From assembly GCF_900106835.1 (NCBI RefSeq), contig NZ_FNNR01000009.1:124001-188000 (forward strand): 64,000 nt of DNA, written 5' to 3'. Shown piece after piece: positions 15,833-24,909 of this stretch. Source of the DNA: Arthrobacter sp. cf158 (GTDB lineage Bacteria > Actinomycetota > Actinomycetes > Actinomycetales > Micrococcaceae). The position numbers and the translations under genes are program-made. Below the pieces are notes generated by a model. The model had not been told where the DNA came from, ran no database searches, and saw nothing but the letters and a program-made list of their open reading frames with translations. The stretch's first letter is position 1. The number at the start of each line of letters is the position of its first letter.

Positions 15833-17680
15833 CTAGAACACGGCTGTGAAGCCACCCCAGCCCCAGCCGACGACGGAGGACCCTCTCCAGCCACCGGCCC
15901 CGTTTCCGTAGTACATGTGCATTCGGCCGGAATAGTCGATGCCATAAACGTCCTGGTGACCGTCTGCGTTGAAATCGCCGGCGGCTCCAACTCTGGCCAT
16001 GACCTGCCACCCAACACCGATGACCTGGCGTTGATCGATCTTGTCACCATTCAGCCGGTAGCTGTAGAGCAGTCCGGAGGGTGTTCGGCCCATCAGGTCC
16101 TCGACGCCATCGCCGTTGAAGTCGCCGGCAGGGAAGACTGTGTTGAACATGTTCCAGCCAGTTCCCACCGGGTACCCTCCGTAAGTCAGGCCACCACCGC
16201 TGTAACTGGCGAAATGCCAGAGAGTTCCGTTGGCGTCGCGGCCGTAGATGCCGCTGTGACCACCGTCGATGGTCGTGCTGGTGGCCGAGAAAACGGTGTT
16301 GAAGACATTCCAGCCAGTGCCGATTTGCCGCTGCTGCAGCCAGCCGCCTTGGCCGTTTCCCGGGTATAGGATTAGGCGGCCCGCGGCGTCCCTGGCCACG
16401 ACATCGTTCTTGCCATCGCGGTCAAGATCGCCTGCCTTGAATATGGACGTCATCTCAGACCATCCCTGCCCGATCGCCCGCGGCGCCTGCCATCCGCCCT
16501 GAACTGATGTGGGGTACAGGCTTAGTATTCCGGACCGGTCGCGGGTCAGGACATCCGTCGTTCCATCGCCATCGAAACCACTGGACCAGTGGGAGTCCTT
16601 GATATTTTCCTTCCATTCGCTGGTTACCAGCCGCAAGGTGTCCCAGCCAGAGGAAACGGTGACCTCGGCGGCGACGTAGTGCTCGGAGTAGCCGTGCGCT
16701 TGGTCCTGTGGGGTTGGCCGATACGTCGCGCCGCCCGGGCGCTCCGCATACGGAGGTCCTACCCAACGGTGTTTGACAACTGCGGTAGCCCCAGACGGAA
16801 CAGCAACTTCGGCAAGGCTGAAGTCAGTTCGGAGAATAGAACCAACTGCTCCTTCGCCCAGTACTTTCGGCCTACGTGGCTGAATGATGGGCCCCACCGC
16901 TTTTGAAACAATCGCTGTGGGCAGGTAGTCGGATGCATACACCACTGCTCTGAAGGAAATCAGCGAGCCAACGTCAAACGAGGAAAAGTCATAGTCATAG
17001 GTCTTTCGTTCGTGGTCCACGCCATCACGTACCCACTGATAATCAGCATGTGATACTCCCCCTTTCCACGAGCCAAGGTTGGCTCTCGCCCAAATACCGG
17101 TTTCGGGGGAACCCTCAACGTAAGCGGGGGTTAGGTTAACATTTGGCTGAAGTCTCAGGGCTGGGTTAGTGACGTCAAAAGCAGCTTTAGGAAAGTCATC
17201 CGTTGCCGGTGAGCTGGCTCCGAATTTCTTTGGCCGTATCGTGGCGTTTGAACCGTCGGCGAAGTAAACGGTGGCTTCCCGCAGTGTGTACTTTCCTTCT
17301 GCGTCGCTTGCCTGGACAGAACGCACCGCAGACCCGGACACCTGTGGTTCTCCGCCAACAGGCTGCTTCCAAGATAGGAATCTTTCAGTCACTTGCGATG
17401 CATCGACCAGCACTATTTGCACACGGGTCGCCGGACGAGCAACCGTGAAGTTCATGCGCATCTCGCCTGAGACCGGAATTGTGGCAGTGGTTGCTGCTGC
17501 CATGCTCAGGAAAGCCGGATCGGGTGGCCAAACGTAGGATTCCACGGCTAACGATTGAGCCTCTGACGGTAATGCCACAGCCGCCGGGCTGTGCAGAAGA
17601 AGGCCTGCCAGCATGGCCGTTAGTACTGCTGCCAGAATACGCAGATGGCGGCCTGGGGATAGGGTTGAATACTTCGTCAT
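15833..17680 (-). CDS. secreted five-repeat beta-propeller protein, paralogue 1
   Basis: A 615-residue predicted secreted protein. A signal peptide occupies about residues 1-36 (ILAAVLTAMLAGLLLHSPAA). A domain of about 120 residues follows with a ValRxVxASDAEGKYTL-type strand pattern shared with paralogues 3 and 4. Next come one or two Ig-like segments with the actinobacterial pattern ADYQWVRDG. The C-terminal 250 residues are five VCBS/FG-GAP-like repeats (AGDFNGDGVEDLMGR, LxLYPGNGxGGW, VGTGWNMFNTVF). The third repeat has lost its D-x-D-G-D-G calcium loop. It ends in GWGWGGFTAVF. It is the last gene of the six-gene tandem set. Confidence 0.82.
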   Translation of the reverse strand: MTKYSTLSPGRHLRILAAVLTAMLAGLLLHSPAAVALPSEAQSLAVESYVWPPDPAFLSMAAATTATIPVSGEMRMNFTVARPATRVQIVLVDASQVTERFLSWKQPVGGEPQVSGSAVRSVQASDAEGKYTLREATVYFADGSNATIRPKKFGASSPATDDFPKAAFDVTNPALRLQPNVNLTPAYVEGSPETGIWARANLGSWKGGVSHADYQWVRDGVDHERKTYDYDFSSFDVGSLISFRAVVYASDYLPTAIVSKAVGPIIQPRRPKVLGEGAVGSILRTDFSLAEVAVPSGATAVVKHRWVGPPYAERPGGATYRPTPQDQAHGYSEHYVAAEVTVSSGWDTLRLVTSEWKENIKDSHWSSGFDGDGTTDVLTRDRSGILSLYPTSVQGGWQAPRAIGQGWSEMTSIFKAGDLDRDGKNDVVARDAAGRLILYPGNGQGGWLQQRQIGTGWNVFNTVFSATSTTIDGGHSGIYGRDANGTLWHFASYSGGGLTYGGYPVGTGWNMFNTVFPAGDFNGDGVEDLMGRTPSGLLYSYRLNGDKIDQRQVIGVGWQVMARVGAAGDFNADGHQDVYGIDYSGRMHMYYGNGAGGWRGSSVVGWGWGGFTAVF

Positions 17681-17731
17681 GTCCGAGTCTCCTCAAGATA
17701 AGCAAATGTTTCCGGCCCGGTAGGATTCGGC

Positions 17732-18970
17732 CTAGAAGACGGCGGTGAATCCGCCCCAGCCCCAGCCGACCGTTGGGGAACCCTTCCAACGGAAACCGGC
17801 GATGCCCCGCTGCCGGAAGCCTGACGTGTCGCCCAAATACATGGTGAGTCGTCCGCTACGGTCGATTCCGTAGACGTCTGAATCTCCGTCTCCGTTGAAG
17901 TCACCGGCCATGCCGAAGCGCGCCATGGAATCCCAACCCCAGCCGATGGTTCCGGCGTAGCTTCCGGGGACGCCGTACTCTTCAAAATAGCCATTGCGAT
18001 TGGAGGTGCGCGCTTGAAGGTCGCCCCAGAATGACTTGGACAACGTAACAACGCTGGAATAGGCGAGGAAATGACCGGCCCCTACGGAGTCCATACCCTG
18101 CCATCCCTGGCCTATCCAGCGAGACGAGAGCCATCCGCCGCGACCGTTTCCCGGATAGAGGAACAGGTTGCCTGCGTTGTCTACGGCAAGGATGTCGTTG
18201 CTGCCGTCACCGTTGAAATCTCCGGCTGCACTTAGCTCCCTGAAGCCTTGCCACCCCTGGCCTATCTGGAGTGCCTTCTTCCAGCCACCAGAACCGTTTC
18301 CTTGGTACAGGAAGAGGCGTCCCTGACCGTCACGGGCCAGAACATCCACCGTGCCGTCGCCGTCGAAGTCACCAGGTGAGACCAACAGGGTGAAGTTGTT
18401 CCAACCCCACCCGATCACCTGGGTTGGCTGCCAGTTACCGCGCCCGTCGGTGGGGTACAGCAGGAGTCGGCCCGAGGCGTCGCGCGCAAAGATGTCCAGG
18501 GTACCGTCGCCGTTGAATCCGCGGGCGCGGGGAGCTGCCGCGATGCGCAGCGGGTGGGAGGCTTGAACCGTCGTTGTGGAGTCCGCGTCATAGGTGATCG
18601 TGACGGAAGCGGCTACGACTCGACCCAAGTCAGCTGACGTTGCGCGGTATGTAGTTCCAATTGCGCCAGGGATTACAGCTCCGTCACGTGTCCAAGCGAA
18701 TGAAACGGCCGGAGTCCCTCCCTCGGGTGACACGTGGGCAAATGTGTTTGAGATGTCCATTACCAGCAGGCCTCCGACGGTTGCATCGCCGCCCAGTTGG
18801 GGTTGGCTGCTGACATAGACCAAGCGCGCAGGCACTCCAATCGCAGGCACAGAGGCCTCCGCAGGCAGCGCCGAGGCGACGAGCAGAGCTGCCACCACGG
18901 ACGCGGCAAGGACTGAAAACAAGCGCCGTCGCTTGCGCGCAACGGTAGGCAAAGGAGTGCTGGTCTCCAA
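17732..18970 (-). CDS. secreted five-repeat beta-propeller protein, paralogue 2
   Basis: A 412-residue predicted secreted protein. I place the start at the TTG at 18970, which has GGAGG six bases upstream and begins a classic signal peptide (KRRRLFSVLAASVVAALLVASALPAEA); the frame stays open to 19147 but that part has no signal-like features and reaches paralogue 3's coding end. One Ig-like domain (VSFAWTRDGAVIPGAIG) precedes five propeller repeats. The fourth is degenerate, with an insertion around SSVVTLSKSFWGD and no calcium loop. The end is GWGWGGFTAVF. Confidence 0.8.
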   Translation of the reverse strand: METSTPLPTVARKRRRLFSVLAASVVAALLVASALPAEASVPAIGVPARLVYVSSQPQLGGDATVGGLLVMDISNTFAHVSPEGGTPAVSFAWTRDGAVIPGAIGTTYRATSADLGRVVAASVTITYDADSTTTVQASHPLRIAAAPRARGFNGDGTLDIFARDASGRLLLYPTDGRGNWQPTQVIGWGWNNFTLLVSPGDFDGDGTVDVLARDGQGRLFLYQGNGSGGWKKALQIGQGWQGFRELSAAGDFNGDGSNDILAVDNAGNLFLYPGNGRGGWLSSRWIGQGWQGMDSVGAGHFLAYSSVVTLSKSFWGDLQARTSNRNGYFEEYGVPGSYAGTIGWGWDSMARFGMAGDFNGDGDSDVYGIDRSGRLTMYLGDTSGFRQRGIAGFRWKGSPTVGWGWGGFTAVF

Positions 18971-19089
18971 AGGTTTCCTCCAGGAAAGAGGCTGCCTGAT
19001 TCGGGCAGCTGTAGATAAATTGGGAAATTCTCCTGCGGGCCCCGCCCGAATGGCTACGGACGAGGCCCAGCCAACAGCCGTGGACGCGG

Positions 19090-20373
19090 CTAGAAGACAG
19101 CGTTGAAGCCGCCCCAGCCCGAACCGACCACTGCCGAGGTCTTCCAACCGCCTGAGCCGTTGCCGTAGTACATCCGCATCTGGCTCGACGTGTCGATGCC
19201 CCAGACATCATTGGAGCCATCTCCGTCGAAGTCGCCTGCGCCGCCCAGCTTGGTGATCGCGTTCCAACCTTGGCCGATCACACCGCTGGTAGTCCATCCC
19301 CCGTGGCCGTTGCCTCCGTAGAAGCGAAGGTTTCCAGCGGCGTCGCGGGCCAAAACGTCTGGCTTGTGATCGCCGTTGAAGTCCCCGGGAGAGAAGACGG
19401 ACGTCATGCCGCCCCAACCCCATCCGACTGTCGAGGCCGCCAGGAAGCCGCCATGTCCGTTGCCCGGATAGAGGACGAGCTCACCGGAAGATTTGCGTGC
19501 TAGGAGGTCGTTGTTCCCGTCGCCGCTGAAGTCGCCGGCGGCAAAGATGGAGTTGAAGATTCCCCAGCCCCAGCCGATCTGCTGCCTTGCATGCCAGCCA
19601 CCGCCGCCATTGGATGGATAGAGAAAGAGCGATCCGGCGCTGTCACGGGCGATCACATCATTTTCACCGTCGTTGTTGAAGTCGCCGGCCGAGAACATGG
19701 TGTTGAAGATGTTCCAACCCGAGCCGACCTCGTAGGCCTGCTGCCAGGTGCCGTTGCCGCCTGTCGGATACAGGCCGAGCCGGCCGCCGGAGTCCCGGAT
19801 GAACAAGCTCATGGTGTACGGATCCCAGTACTCGGCACGATAGAAGCCCGACGTGTGCGGACGATCAATGTCCACGGGAGTCACGTAGTTAAAATCCAAG
19901 GGCTCCAAGGACACCGCCGCTGTCCCCGACGCGGGGAGGTTGCCCGGGTTGTGGATCAACGAACCGTCACGCCAGTAGCCGATTTCCTGGCCGGCGGCAG
20001 TCTGAATCTGCATGTACTGTGCGACGTAGGTGCCGGGAGGTGTGCCCTGCGCGAAGAAGACGTCGAAGGCATACGTCGAATCGGCGGCGCTGAACGAGCC
20101 CTGCGTCATCTGCGTGTGGAGTTTTCCGGTGGCTGTGTTCCGGAACAGGACGTAAACGTTAGTGATGGGACCGGAGGCCTGGACGGTAACCCTGGATGTT
20201 GCTTGTCCTCCTGCAGCAATCGAATCCGGCGTCGTTGAGACGGCCACCGGAACAGGCGCGAAGGTGTCATCGGCATGAGCTGCCGGGGCGAAACCCAGCC
20301 CTCCGACCAAAACGATGCTGCCCACAAAAGCGGACAGCCAGCTGCGCACACGGCGCAGAGGCGTGCTCCCCAT
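19090..20373 (-). CDS. secreted five-repeat beta-propeller protein, paralogue 3
   Basis: A 427-residue predicted secreted protein. Its signal peptide ends near PAAHADD (about residue 35). A beta-rich N-terminal domain (SGPITNVYVLFRNTATGKLHTQM to IGYWRDGSLIHNP) resembles that of paralogue 4. Five propeller repeats follow, all but the first with a D-x-N/D-x-D-x-x-x-D loop, for example AGDFNNDGENDVIARD and AGDFSGDGNNDLLAR. It ends in GSGWGGFNAVF. A 143-base spacer separates it from paralogue 4, enough for its own promoter. Confidence 0.83.
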   Translation of the reverse strand: MGSTPLRRVRSWLSAFVGSIVLVGGLGFAPAAHADDTFAPVPVAVSTTPDSIAAGGQATSRVTVQASGPITNVYVLFRNTATGKLHTQMTQGSFSAADSTYAFDVFFAQGTPPGTYVAQYMQIQTAAGQEIGYWRDGSLIHNPGNLPASGTAAVSLEPLDFNYVTPVDIDRPHTSGFYRAEYWDPYTMSLFIRDSGGRLGLYPTGGNGTWQQAYEVGSGWNIFNTMFSAGDFNNDGENDVIARDSAGSLFLYPSNGGGGWHARQQIGWGWGIFNSIFAAGDFSGDGNNDLLARKSSGELVLYPGNGHGGFLAASTVGWGWGGMTSVFSPGDFNGDHKPDVLARDAAGNLRFYGGNGHGGWTTSGVIGQGWNAITKLGGAGDFDGDGSNDVWGIDTSSQMRMYYGNGSGGWKTSAVVGSGWGGFNAVF

Positions 20374-20516
20374 GGTTCCCCCAATTCAGGGCCGGTCCCA
20401 GATGGCCGGCGGGTGTAAGTGAATTGAGAGTACATTGGCCGAACCGCAGTCCGGGAATTTGCTGGCAAAAATTCGGGATAAAGACAAGTCAAACCCAAAA
20501 CTCAACCGAAATCGGC

Positions 20517-22355
20517 TTAGAACACCGCCGTGAATCCGCCCCAGCCCCAGCCAACCACGCCTGCGCCTTTCCAACCGCCGCTGCCGTTGCCGTAGTACAG
20601 GTTCAGTTGGCCGGCGGAGTCGATGGCCCAGACGTCGTTGAAGCCGTCGCCGTTGAAATCGCCTGCGCCGCCGATGCGCGACATGACATTCCAACCGGTG
20701 CCGATGGCCTTGGCGGTGGTCCACCCACCCTTGCCGTTGCCGCCGTAGAGCCGGAGGTTCCCTGCACCATCGCGGCCCATGACATCGGGGTTGCCGTCGC
20801 CGTCGAAATCACCGGGCGAGAAGACCTGGCTCAGGGCATCCCAACCCTGGCCAACGGCGCCGGGGGAGCGGAAGCCGCCGGCCCCGTTGCCGGGATACAG
20901 CACCAGGGCGCCTGAGGGTGTCCGGGCCAGGAGGTCGTTGTTGCCGTCTCCTGAGAAGTCACCTGCGGCAAAGACGGAGTCGAAGACGTCCCAGCCCCAG
21001 CCGACTTCCTTGCGCGGCAGCCAGCCCCCGGTCCCGTTGCCCGGGTAGAGGAACAGAGTGCCGGCATCGTCGCGCGCCAGAACGTCGTTATAGCCGTCGC
21101 CGTTGAAGTCGCCGGCGTTGAAAACGAGATCGAAACCACCCCAGCCGAACCCGATGGTCTTTACTGCTTGCCAGCGTCCGGCGCCGTCAGTGGGGTACAG
21201 GAGGAGGTTCGCCGCCGCGTTCCGGGCGAACAAGTCCAAGGAGGTTCCGGCGTCGAACCCTGATGTGTGGGCCTTGTTCCGCACCACCGTTCGGCTGTAC
21301 ACGGTAAACGGCCGCGTTGCCGTGGCAGGATTGCCTGCCTGGACTATCGCACGGAAGCCGACGACGGCGCCACGGTCCGCCGTTGTCAGCGTGTAAGTTT
21401 TGGCGGTGGCCCCGTTACTCGGGGTACCGTTCCGCACCCATTCGTACTTGACGCTGACGGCGCCGCCGGCTGTGCCCGTGGCCACGCTGCCCTCGTTGAA
21501 GACACCGGTGAGCTTCTCGCCAACAGTCAGCTTGCCTTGGAGGGTGGGGGCCGTGGCTGTGATGGGCGATGTAGGAGTGAGCGGCAGCGACGATGCGGAC
21601 ACAGCCCGGTATCCTGCCTTCGTGGCCGTGACCCTCACAGACAGGGTCTGGTCCAGGTCCGCTTCAGCTACCCGGTAGTTATTGAGGGTGGCGCCGCTGA
21701 TCGGCTGGCCGTTGCGGAGCCACTGATAGGCGAATCCGGTGGGTGGGGATGTCCACGTGCCGTTGTCCGTGGTCAACATCTGGTCATAGCGCGCCACACC
21801 GGACACGACGGGGGCCTTGGTGTTGGGGTTGTCCACCAAAGGGAAATTGGGGTTGTTGACGGCGAAATCCACGCCGTCCAGTGCCCCGGGGCGCTGCGTC
21901 GGTGCTTCCAGGCCCGGGCTGAGGAAGAGGATGTTGCCGTCGCGGCCATAGCGCACGGAGCCCTGCCCGGAAACCAGCACTATGCCAACGCTGAGGAGCT
22001 TGTACCGGCCCGTCCTTTTGAAGGTGCTGCCGTTGACGGGCACTGTGGCTTGCGCGCTGTACGGTCCGGGCGCTTGGCTGGTGGGCCCGTAGAGCGTGGC
22101 CTGCTCCAGGGTGTCCTCGTTGACGTAGGTGAACCCCACTTCTTGGGCGGGACCACTCAGGGTGAATGACAAAGAGATTGTATTGCCCGGCACTACCGTG
22201 GCCGGAGAAGTCCGCGTCACTACGGTGGGCAGCGGCACGTCCGGTCCTGCGGCCGTGGCGCGCGGGGGCGGAACTGCGATTGCCAGGGCGGCGCACAAGA
22301 GGGTGGCCATCAGGATGCGAAAACCCGTGCCCGCGGACCTCGCGGAAGAAAGCAT
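20517..22355 (-). CDS. secreted five-repeat beta-propeller protein, paralogue 4
   Basis: The second-longest member, 612 residues from the ATG at 22355, which has GGGGGAG nine bases upstream; an in-frame TTG at 22373 overlaps that site. The signal peptide is FRILMATLLCAALAIAVPPPRATA. A beta-rich domain like paralogue 3's (VGFTYVNEDTLEQATLYG to VRYGRDGNILFLSP) is followed by two Ig-like domains (GFAYQWLRNGQPISGATLNNYRV; VKYEWVRNGTPSNGATAKTY). Five propeller repeats of 50 residues end in GWGWGGFTAVF. The Ig-like repeats match those in actinobacterial surface proteins. No sortase motif or C-terminal membrane anchor is seen, so it is probably released or held by binding. Confidence 0.83.
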   Translation of the reverse strand: MLSSARSAGTGFRILMATLLCAALAIAVPPPRATAAGPDVPLPTVVTRTSPATVVPGNTISLSFTLSGPAQEVGFTYVNEDTLEQATLYGPTSQAPGPYSAQATVPVNGSTFKRTGRYKLLSVGIVLVSGQGSVRYGRDGNILFLSPGLEAPTQRPGALDGVDFAVNNPNFPLVDNPNTKAPVVSGVARYDQMLTTDNGTWTSPPTGFAYQWLRNGQPISGATLNNYRVAEADLDQTLSVRVTATKAGYRAVSASSLPLTPTSPITATAPTLQGKLTVGEKLTGVFNEGSVATGTAGGAVSVKYEWVRNGTPSNGATAKTYTLTTADRGAVVGFRAIVQAGNPATATRPFTVYSRTVVRNKAHTSGFDAGTSLDLFARNAAANLLLYPTDGAGRWQAVKTIGFGWGGFDLVFNAGDFNGDGYNDVLARDDAGTLFLYPGNGTGGWLPRKEVGWGWDVFDSVFAAGDFSGDGNNDLLARTPSGALVLYPGNGAGGFRSPGAVGQGWDALSQVFSPGDFDGDGNPDVMGRDGAGNLRLYGGNGKGGWTTAKAIGTGWNVMSRIGGAGDFNGDGFNDVWAIDSAGQLNLYYGNGSGGWKGAGVVGWGWGGFTAVF

Positions 22356-22376
22356 TGTCAAGATCTCCCCCAAACC

Positions 22377-23525
22377 CTAGAAAACGGCGTTGAACCCGCC
22401 CCAGCCCCAGCCGATGGCACCGGCGCCGTTCCAGCCGCCGTCGCCATCGCCGTAGTACGCCAGCAGTTGGCCGGAGCCGTCCACCGCGTAAACATCAGCA
22501 TTGCCGTTGCCGTCAATGTCGCCAGCCGCACCAATGGTGGTCATGCCGCCCCAGCCCTGGCCAACTACGGCCATGCCGGCCCAGCCACCTGCCCCGTTGC
22601 CGCGGTACAGGCGCAAGGCACCTGCGGTGTCACGGGCCAGGATGTCTACGTTGTTGTCGCCGTTGAAGTCGCCGGGGGTAATGATTTTGTTGACAACATT
22701 CCAGCCGCTGCCCACGACGGATCGGGTGAGCCAGCCGCCGTCGCCGTTGCCCGGGTAGAGGTACAGGATGCCGCTGGCGTCCCGGGCGAGGACGTCGTTG
22801 TGTCCGTCGCCGTTGAAGTCGCCTGGGGAGACGATGGAATTAAAGGCATTCCAGCCGCTGCCCACCTGGCGTCCTGCGAAGAAACCGCCATCGCCCTTTC
22901 CTGCGTAGAGGAAAAGGTTTCCGGCCGCGTCTTTGGCCAGGATGTCATTGGTGCCATCGGAGTTGAAGTCGCCGGGGGAGACCACCGTGCCGAAGCCGTT
23001 CCAGCCCGGTCCAACGGTTCTGGCAGATTCCCAGGCGTTGTTGAGCCGTGGATACAACATGAGCGTGCCGTCGGAACGGCGGGCAAGCATTTCGTAGGCG
23101 CCGCGGCTGGTGAACCCGTTGGCGCGGTTGGAGGCAGAGATGGGAGCGGTTTCTTCGCTGGAGACTTCCAGCGGCTCGCACCCGTTCTGGCTGGCCACTA
23201 CGTGGGCAGCAATGGTTTTGTCGCGATCTGATTCATCGAGCGTGTAAGTCCACCAAGCCCAGTGATCGTCGGCACGGACGCCGTCGCGGGTCCAATAGAT
23301 CTGGTAGTCCGGGCCAGCAGCAGCGCCGCAGCCACTGAACGACGCAGGATCGATTTCAAGCGTGAGCGTGGAGCCAACAAACGGCGCACCATGAACCACC
23401 GGATCCGAGGGATCCATGGTTGCCATGGCGGGGGCAGGCGCAAAAGCCACCGCGGCAACCACAGCCGCCGCTATCCCAGCCACCACTCGGCGCACACCTG
23501 ACGTAGGGCGTGTTGGTGCGTTCAT
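22377..23525 (-). CDS. secreted five-repeat beta-propeller protein, paralogue 5
   Basis: A 382-residue predicted secreted protein. The ATG at 23525 has GGGGAGG upstream. The signal peptide is VVAGIAAAVVAAVAFAPAPAMA. The N-terminal domain of about 100 residues has two Cys (in FSGCGAA and SQNGCEP) that could form a disulfide and is closely related to that of paralogue 6. Five repeats follow, with SPGDFNGDGHNDVLARD as the clearest. The end is GWGWGGFNAVF. The stop lies 21 bases before the start of paralogue 4, suggesting co-transcription. Confidence 0.83.
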   Translation of the reverse strand: MNAPTRPTSGVRRVVAGIAAAVVAAVAFAPAPAMATMDPSDPVVHGAPFVGSTLTLEIDPASFSGCGAAAGPDYQIYWTRDGVRADDHWAWWTYTLDESDRDKTIAAHVVASQNGCEPLEVSSEETAPISASNRANGFTSRGAYEMLARRSDGTLMLYPRLNNAWESARTVGPGWNGFGTVVSPGDFNSDGTNDILAKDAAGNLFLYAGKGDGGFFAGRQVGSGWNAFNSIVSPGDFNGDGHNDVLARDASGILYLYPGNGDGGWLTRSVVGSGWNVVNKIITPGDFNGDNNVDILARDTAGALRLYRGNGAGGWAGMAVVGQGWGGMTTIGAAGDIDGNGNADVYAVDGSGQLLAYYGDGDGGWNGAGAIGWGWGGFNAVF

Positions 23526-23576
23526 GATGTCCTCCCCAGACTTTATGGGGCCAATTCTACCGCGGCTGGGATTTCT

Positions 23577-24704
23577 CTAGAAGATCGCTGTGAAATTGCC
23601 CCAGCCGTTCCCTGCTGCCTCGGACCCGCGCCACCCCGTGCGGCCGTTGCCGTAGTAGATGACCAGCCGGCCCTGCTGATCTACGCCATACACATCGTTG
23701 AAGCCGTCGTTGTCATAGTCGCCGGCTGCGCCAGCGGCTTTCAATGCGTTCCATCCGACGCCGATCAGCCATGACCTCGTCCAGCCGCCGGCCCCGTTGC
23801 CCCCGTAGAAGTAGAGGTAGCCGCTGCGGTCCCTGGCCAGGACGTCCACGTTGCCGTCGCCGTTGAAGTCGCCCGGTGTCAGCAGCGCATCCATCACTTG
23901 CCAGCCCTGCCCGACGGCGGTCCTCGCCAACCAGCCTCCGGAACCATTGCCCGGGTACAGGTAGAGGGCGCCGCCCGGTTCGCGGGCAAGGACGTCGTTG
24001 GTGCCATCGCCATTGAAGTCACCCGGGCTGACGATCTGATCAAAAATGTTCCAGCCTTTGCCGATGGTCTGGGCGGGTTTCCAGCCGCCGGCGCCATCCC
24101 CTGCGTAGAGGTACAGGGTCCCCGCGGCATCTCTGGCGATCACGTCGCCTTTGCCGTCGCCGTTGAAATCTCCTGGTGAGAGCACCAGGTTGAAGATGTT
24201 CCAGCCCCAGCCAACGGTGCGGGGAGCCTCCCAGGCATTGCCTTTGCGTCCGTACAACTGCAACGCCCCGTCGTTGGCGCGGGTGAGCAATTCGAAGCTG
24301 CGTCCGGTGAAGCCCGCTGCGCGGTTGGCTGCTCCGACGGGCTTGGTTTCGTCACTGTGCAGTGATTCGCCACCGCAGGCCGTTTTGCTGGCAGTGACGT
24401 GAACGGCCATCCGGGCTCCGGTGTCATCCGGTCCCAGGACATAGCTCTGGGCTGTTTCGCCCGCCACCAGGAAGCCATCCCGGGTCCAGTACACGGTGAA
24501 GTCCGGACCCTTCCCGCCGCCGCAGCCGTAGAAGGTGTACGGACCGATGTCCGTTGTCAGCTTCTGGCCGACGAATGCTGCACCGTTGAGTATAGGGTCC
24601 GGCCCACTGCTGGTAGCGGCCGACGCCGGCAGGGGGCCAAGTGCCACAGCCGCCACAGCGGCGGCCAACAGCGTTGCTGCCATCCGGCGTCGAAATGTCC
24701 CCAT
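23577..24704 (-). CDS. secreted five-repeat beta-propeller protein, paralogue 6
   Basis: A 375-residue predicted secreted protein and the first gene of the tandem set. The signal peptide is MAATLLAAAVAAVALGPLPASA. The N-terminal domain pairs with paralogue 5's: both have the order hydrophobic-GxxFVGxxLT, F-x-GCG, YWTRDG and SNRA/ANRAAGFT, and both have matching Cys residues. Five propeller repeats follow (SPGDFNGDGKGDVIARD, SPGDFNGDGTNDVLARE, TPGDFNGDGNVDVLARD). It ends in GNGWGNFTAIF. It is divergent from the TetR gene at 24910, which may or may not control it. Confidence 0.83.
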   Translation of the reverse strand: MGTFRRRMAATLLAAAVAAVALGPLPASAATSSGPDPILNGAAFVGQKLTTDIGPYTFYGCGGGKGPDFTVYWTRDGFLVAGETAQSYVLGPDDTGARMAVHVTASKTACGGESLHSDETKPVGAANRAAGFTGRSFELLTRANDGALQLYGRKGNAWEAPRTVGWGWNIFNLVLSPGDFNGDGKGDVIARDAAGTLYLYAGDGAGGWKPAQTIGKGWNIFDQIVSPGDFNGDGTNDVLAREPGGALYLYPGNGSGGWLARTAVGQGWQVMDALLTPGDFNGDGNVDVLARDRSGYLYFYGGNGAGGWTRSWLIGVGWNALKAAGAAGDYDNDGFNDVYGVDQQGRLVIYYGNGRTGWRGSEAAGNGWGNFTAIF

Positions 24705-24909
24705 GTGTTCCTCCCAAGCAGCGGCTCAAACCTTCATGAAGTGTATGTGGGCCGGGCGACAATAGCCGGGAGCGGCATGCGTCCGTCCACGTGAGGCGAG
24801 CTCTCAGGAAACGGTCATTTAGCTCCCGTATCATTGATGCGATCGGCCAGCCACGGGTCCTTGACCCTGCCGGCCGTTTCCTTGTCAGCCTGCCAAGAGA
24901 TCGCCGGAA

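Noticed and set aside
20453..20477. imperfect dyad (CCGGGAATTTGC / GCAAAAATTCGGG) upstream of propeller paralogue 3
   Set aside because: The arms need gaps to pair and no promoter could be placed next to it, so it is not listed as an operator.
15833..24704. integrin-like or VCBS adhesin pseudogene cluster caused by frameshifts of one large gene
   Set aside because: Each of the six has its own signal peptide, ribosome site and identical C-terminal end, so they are complete genes.
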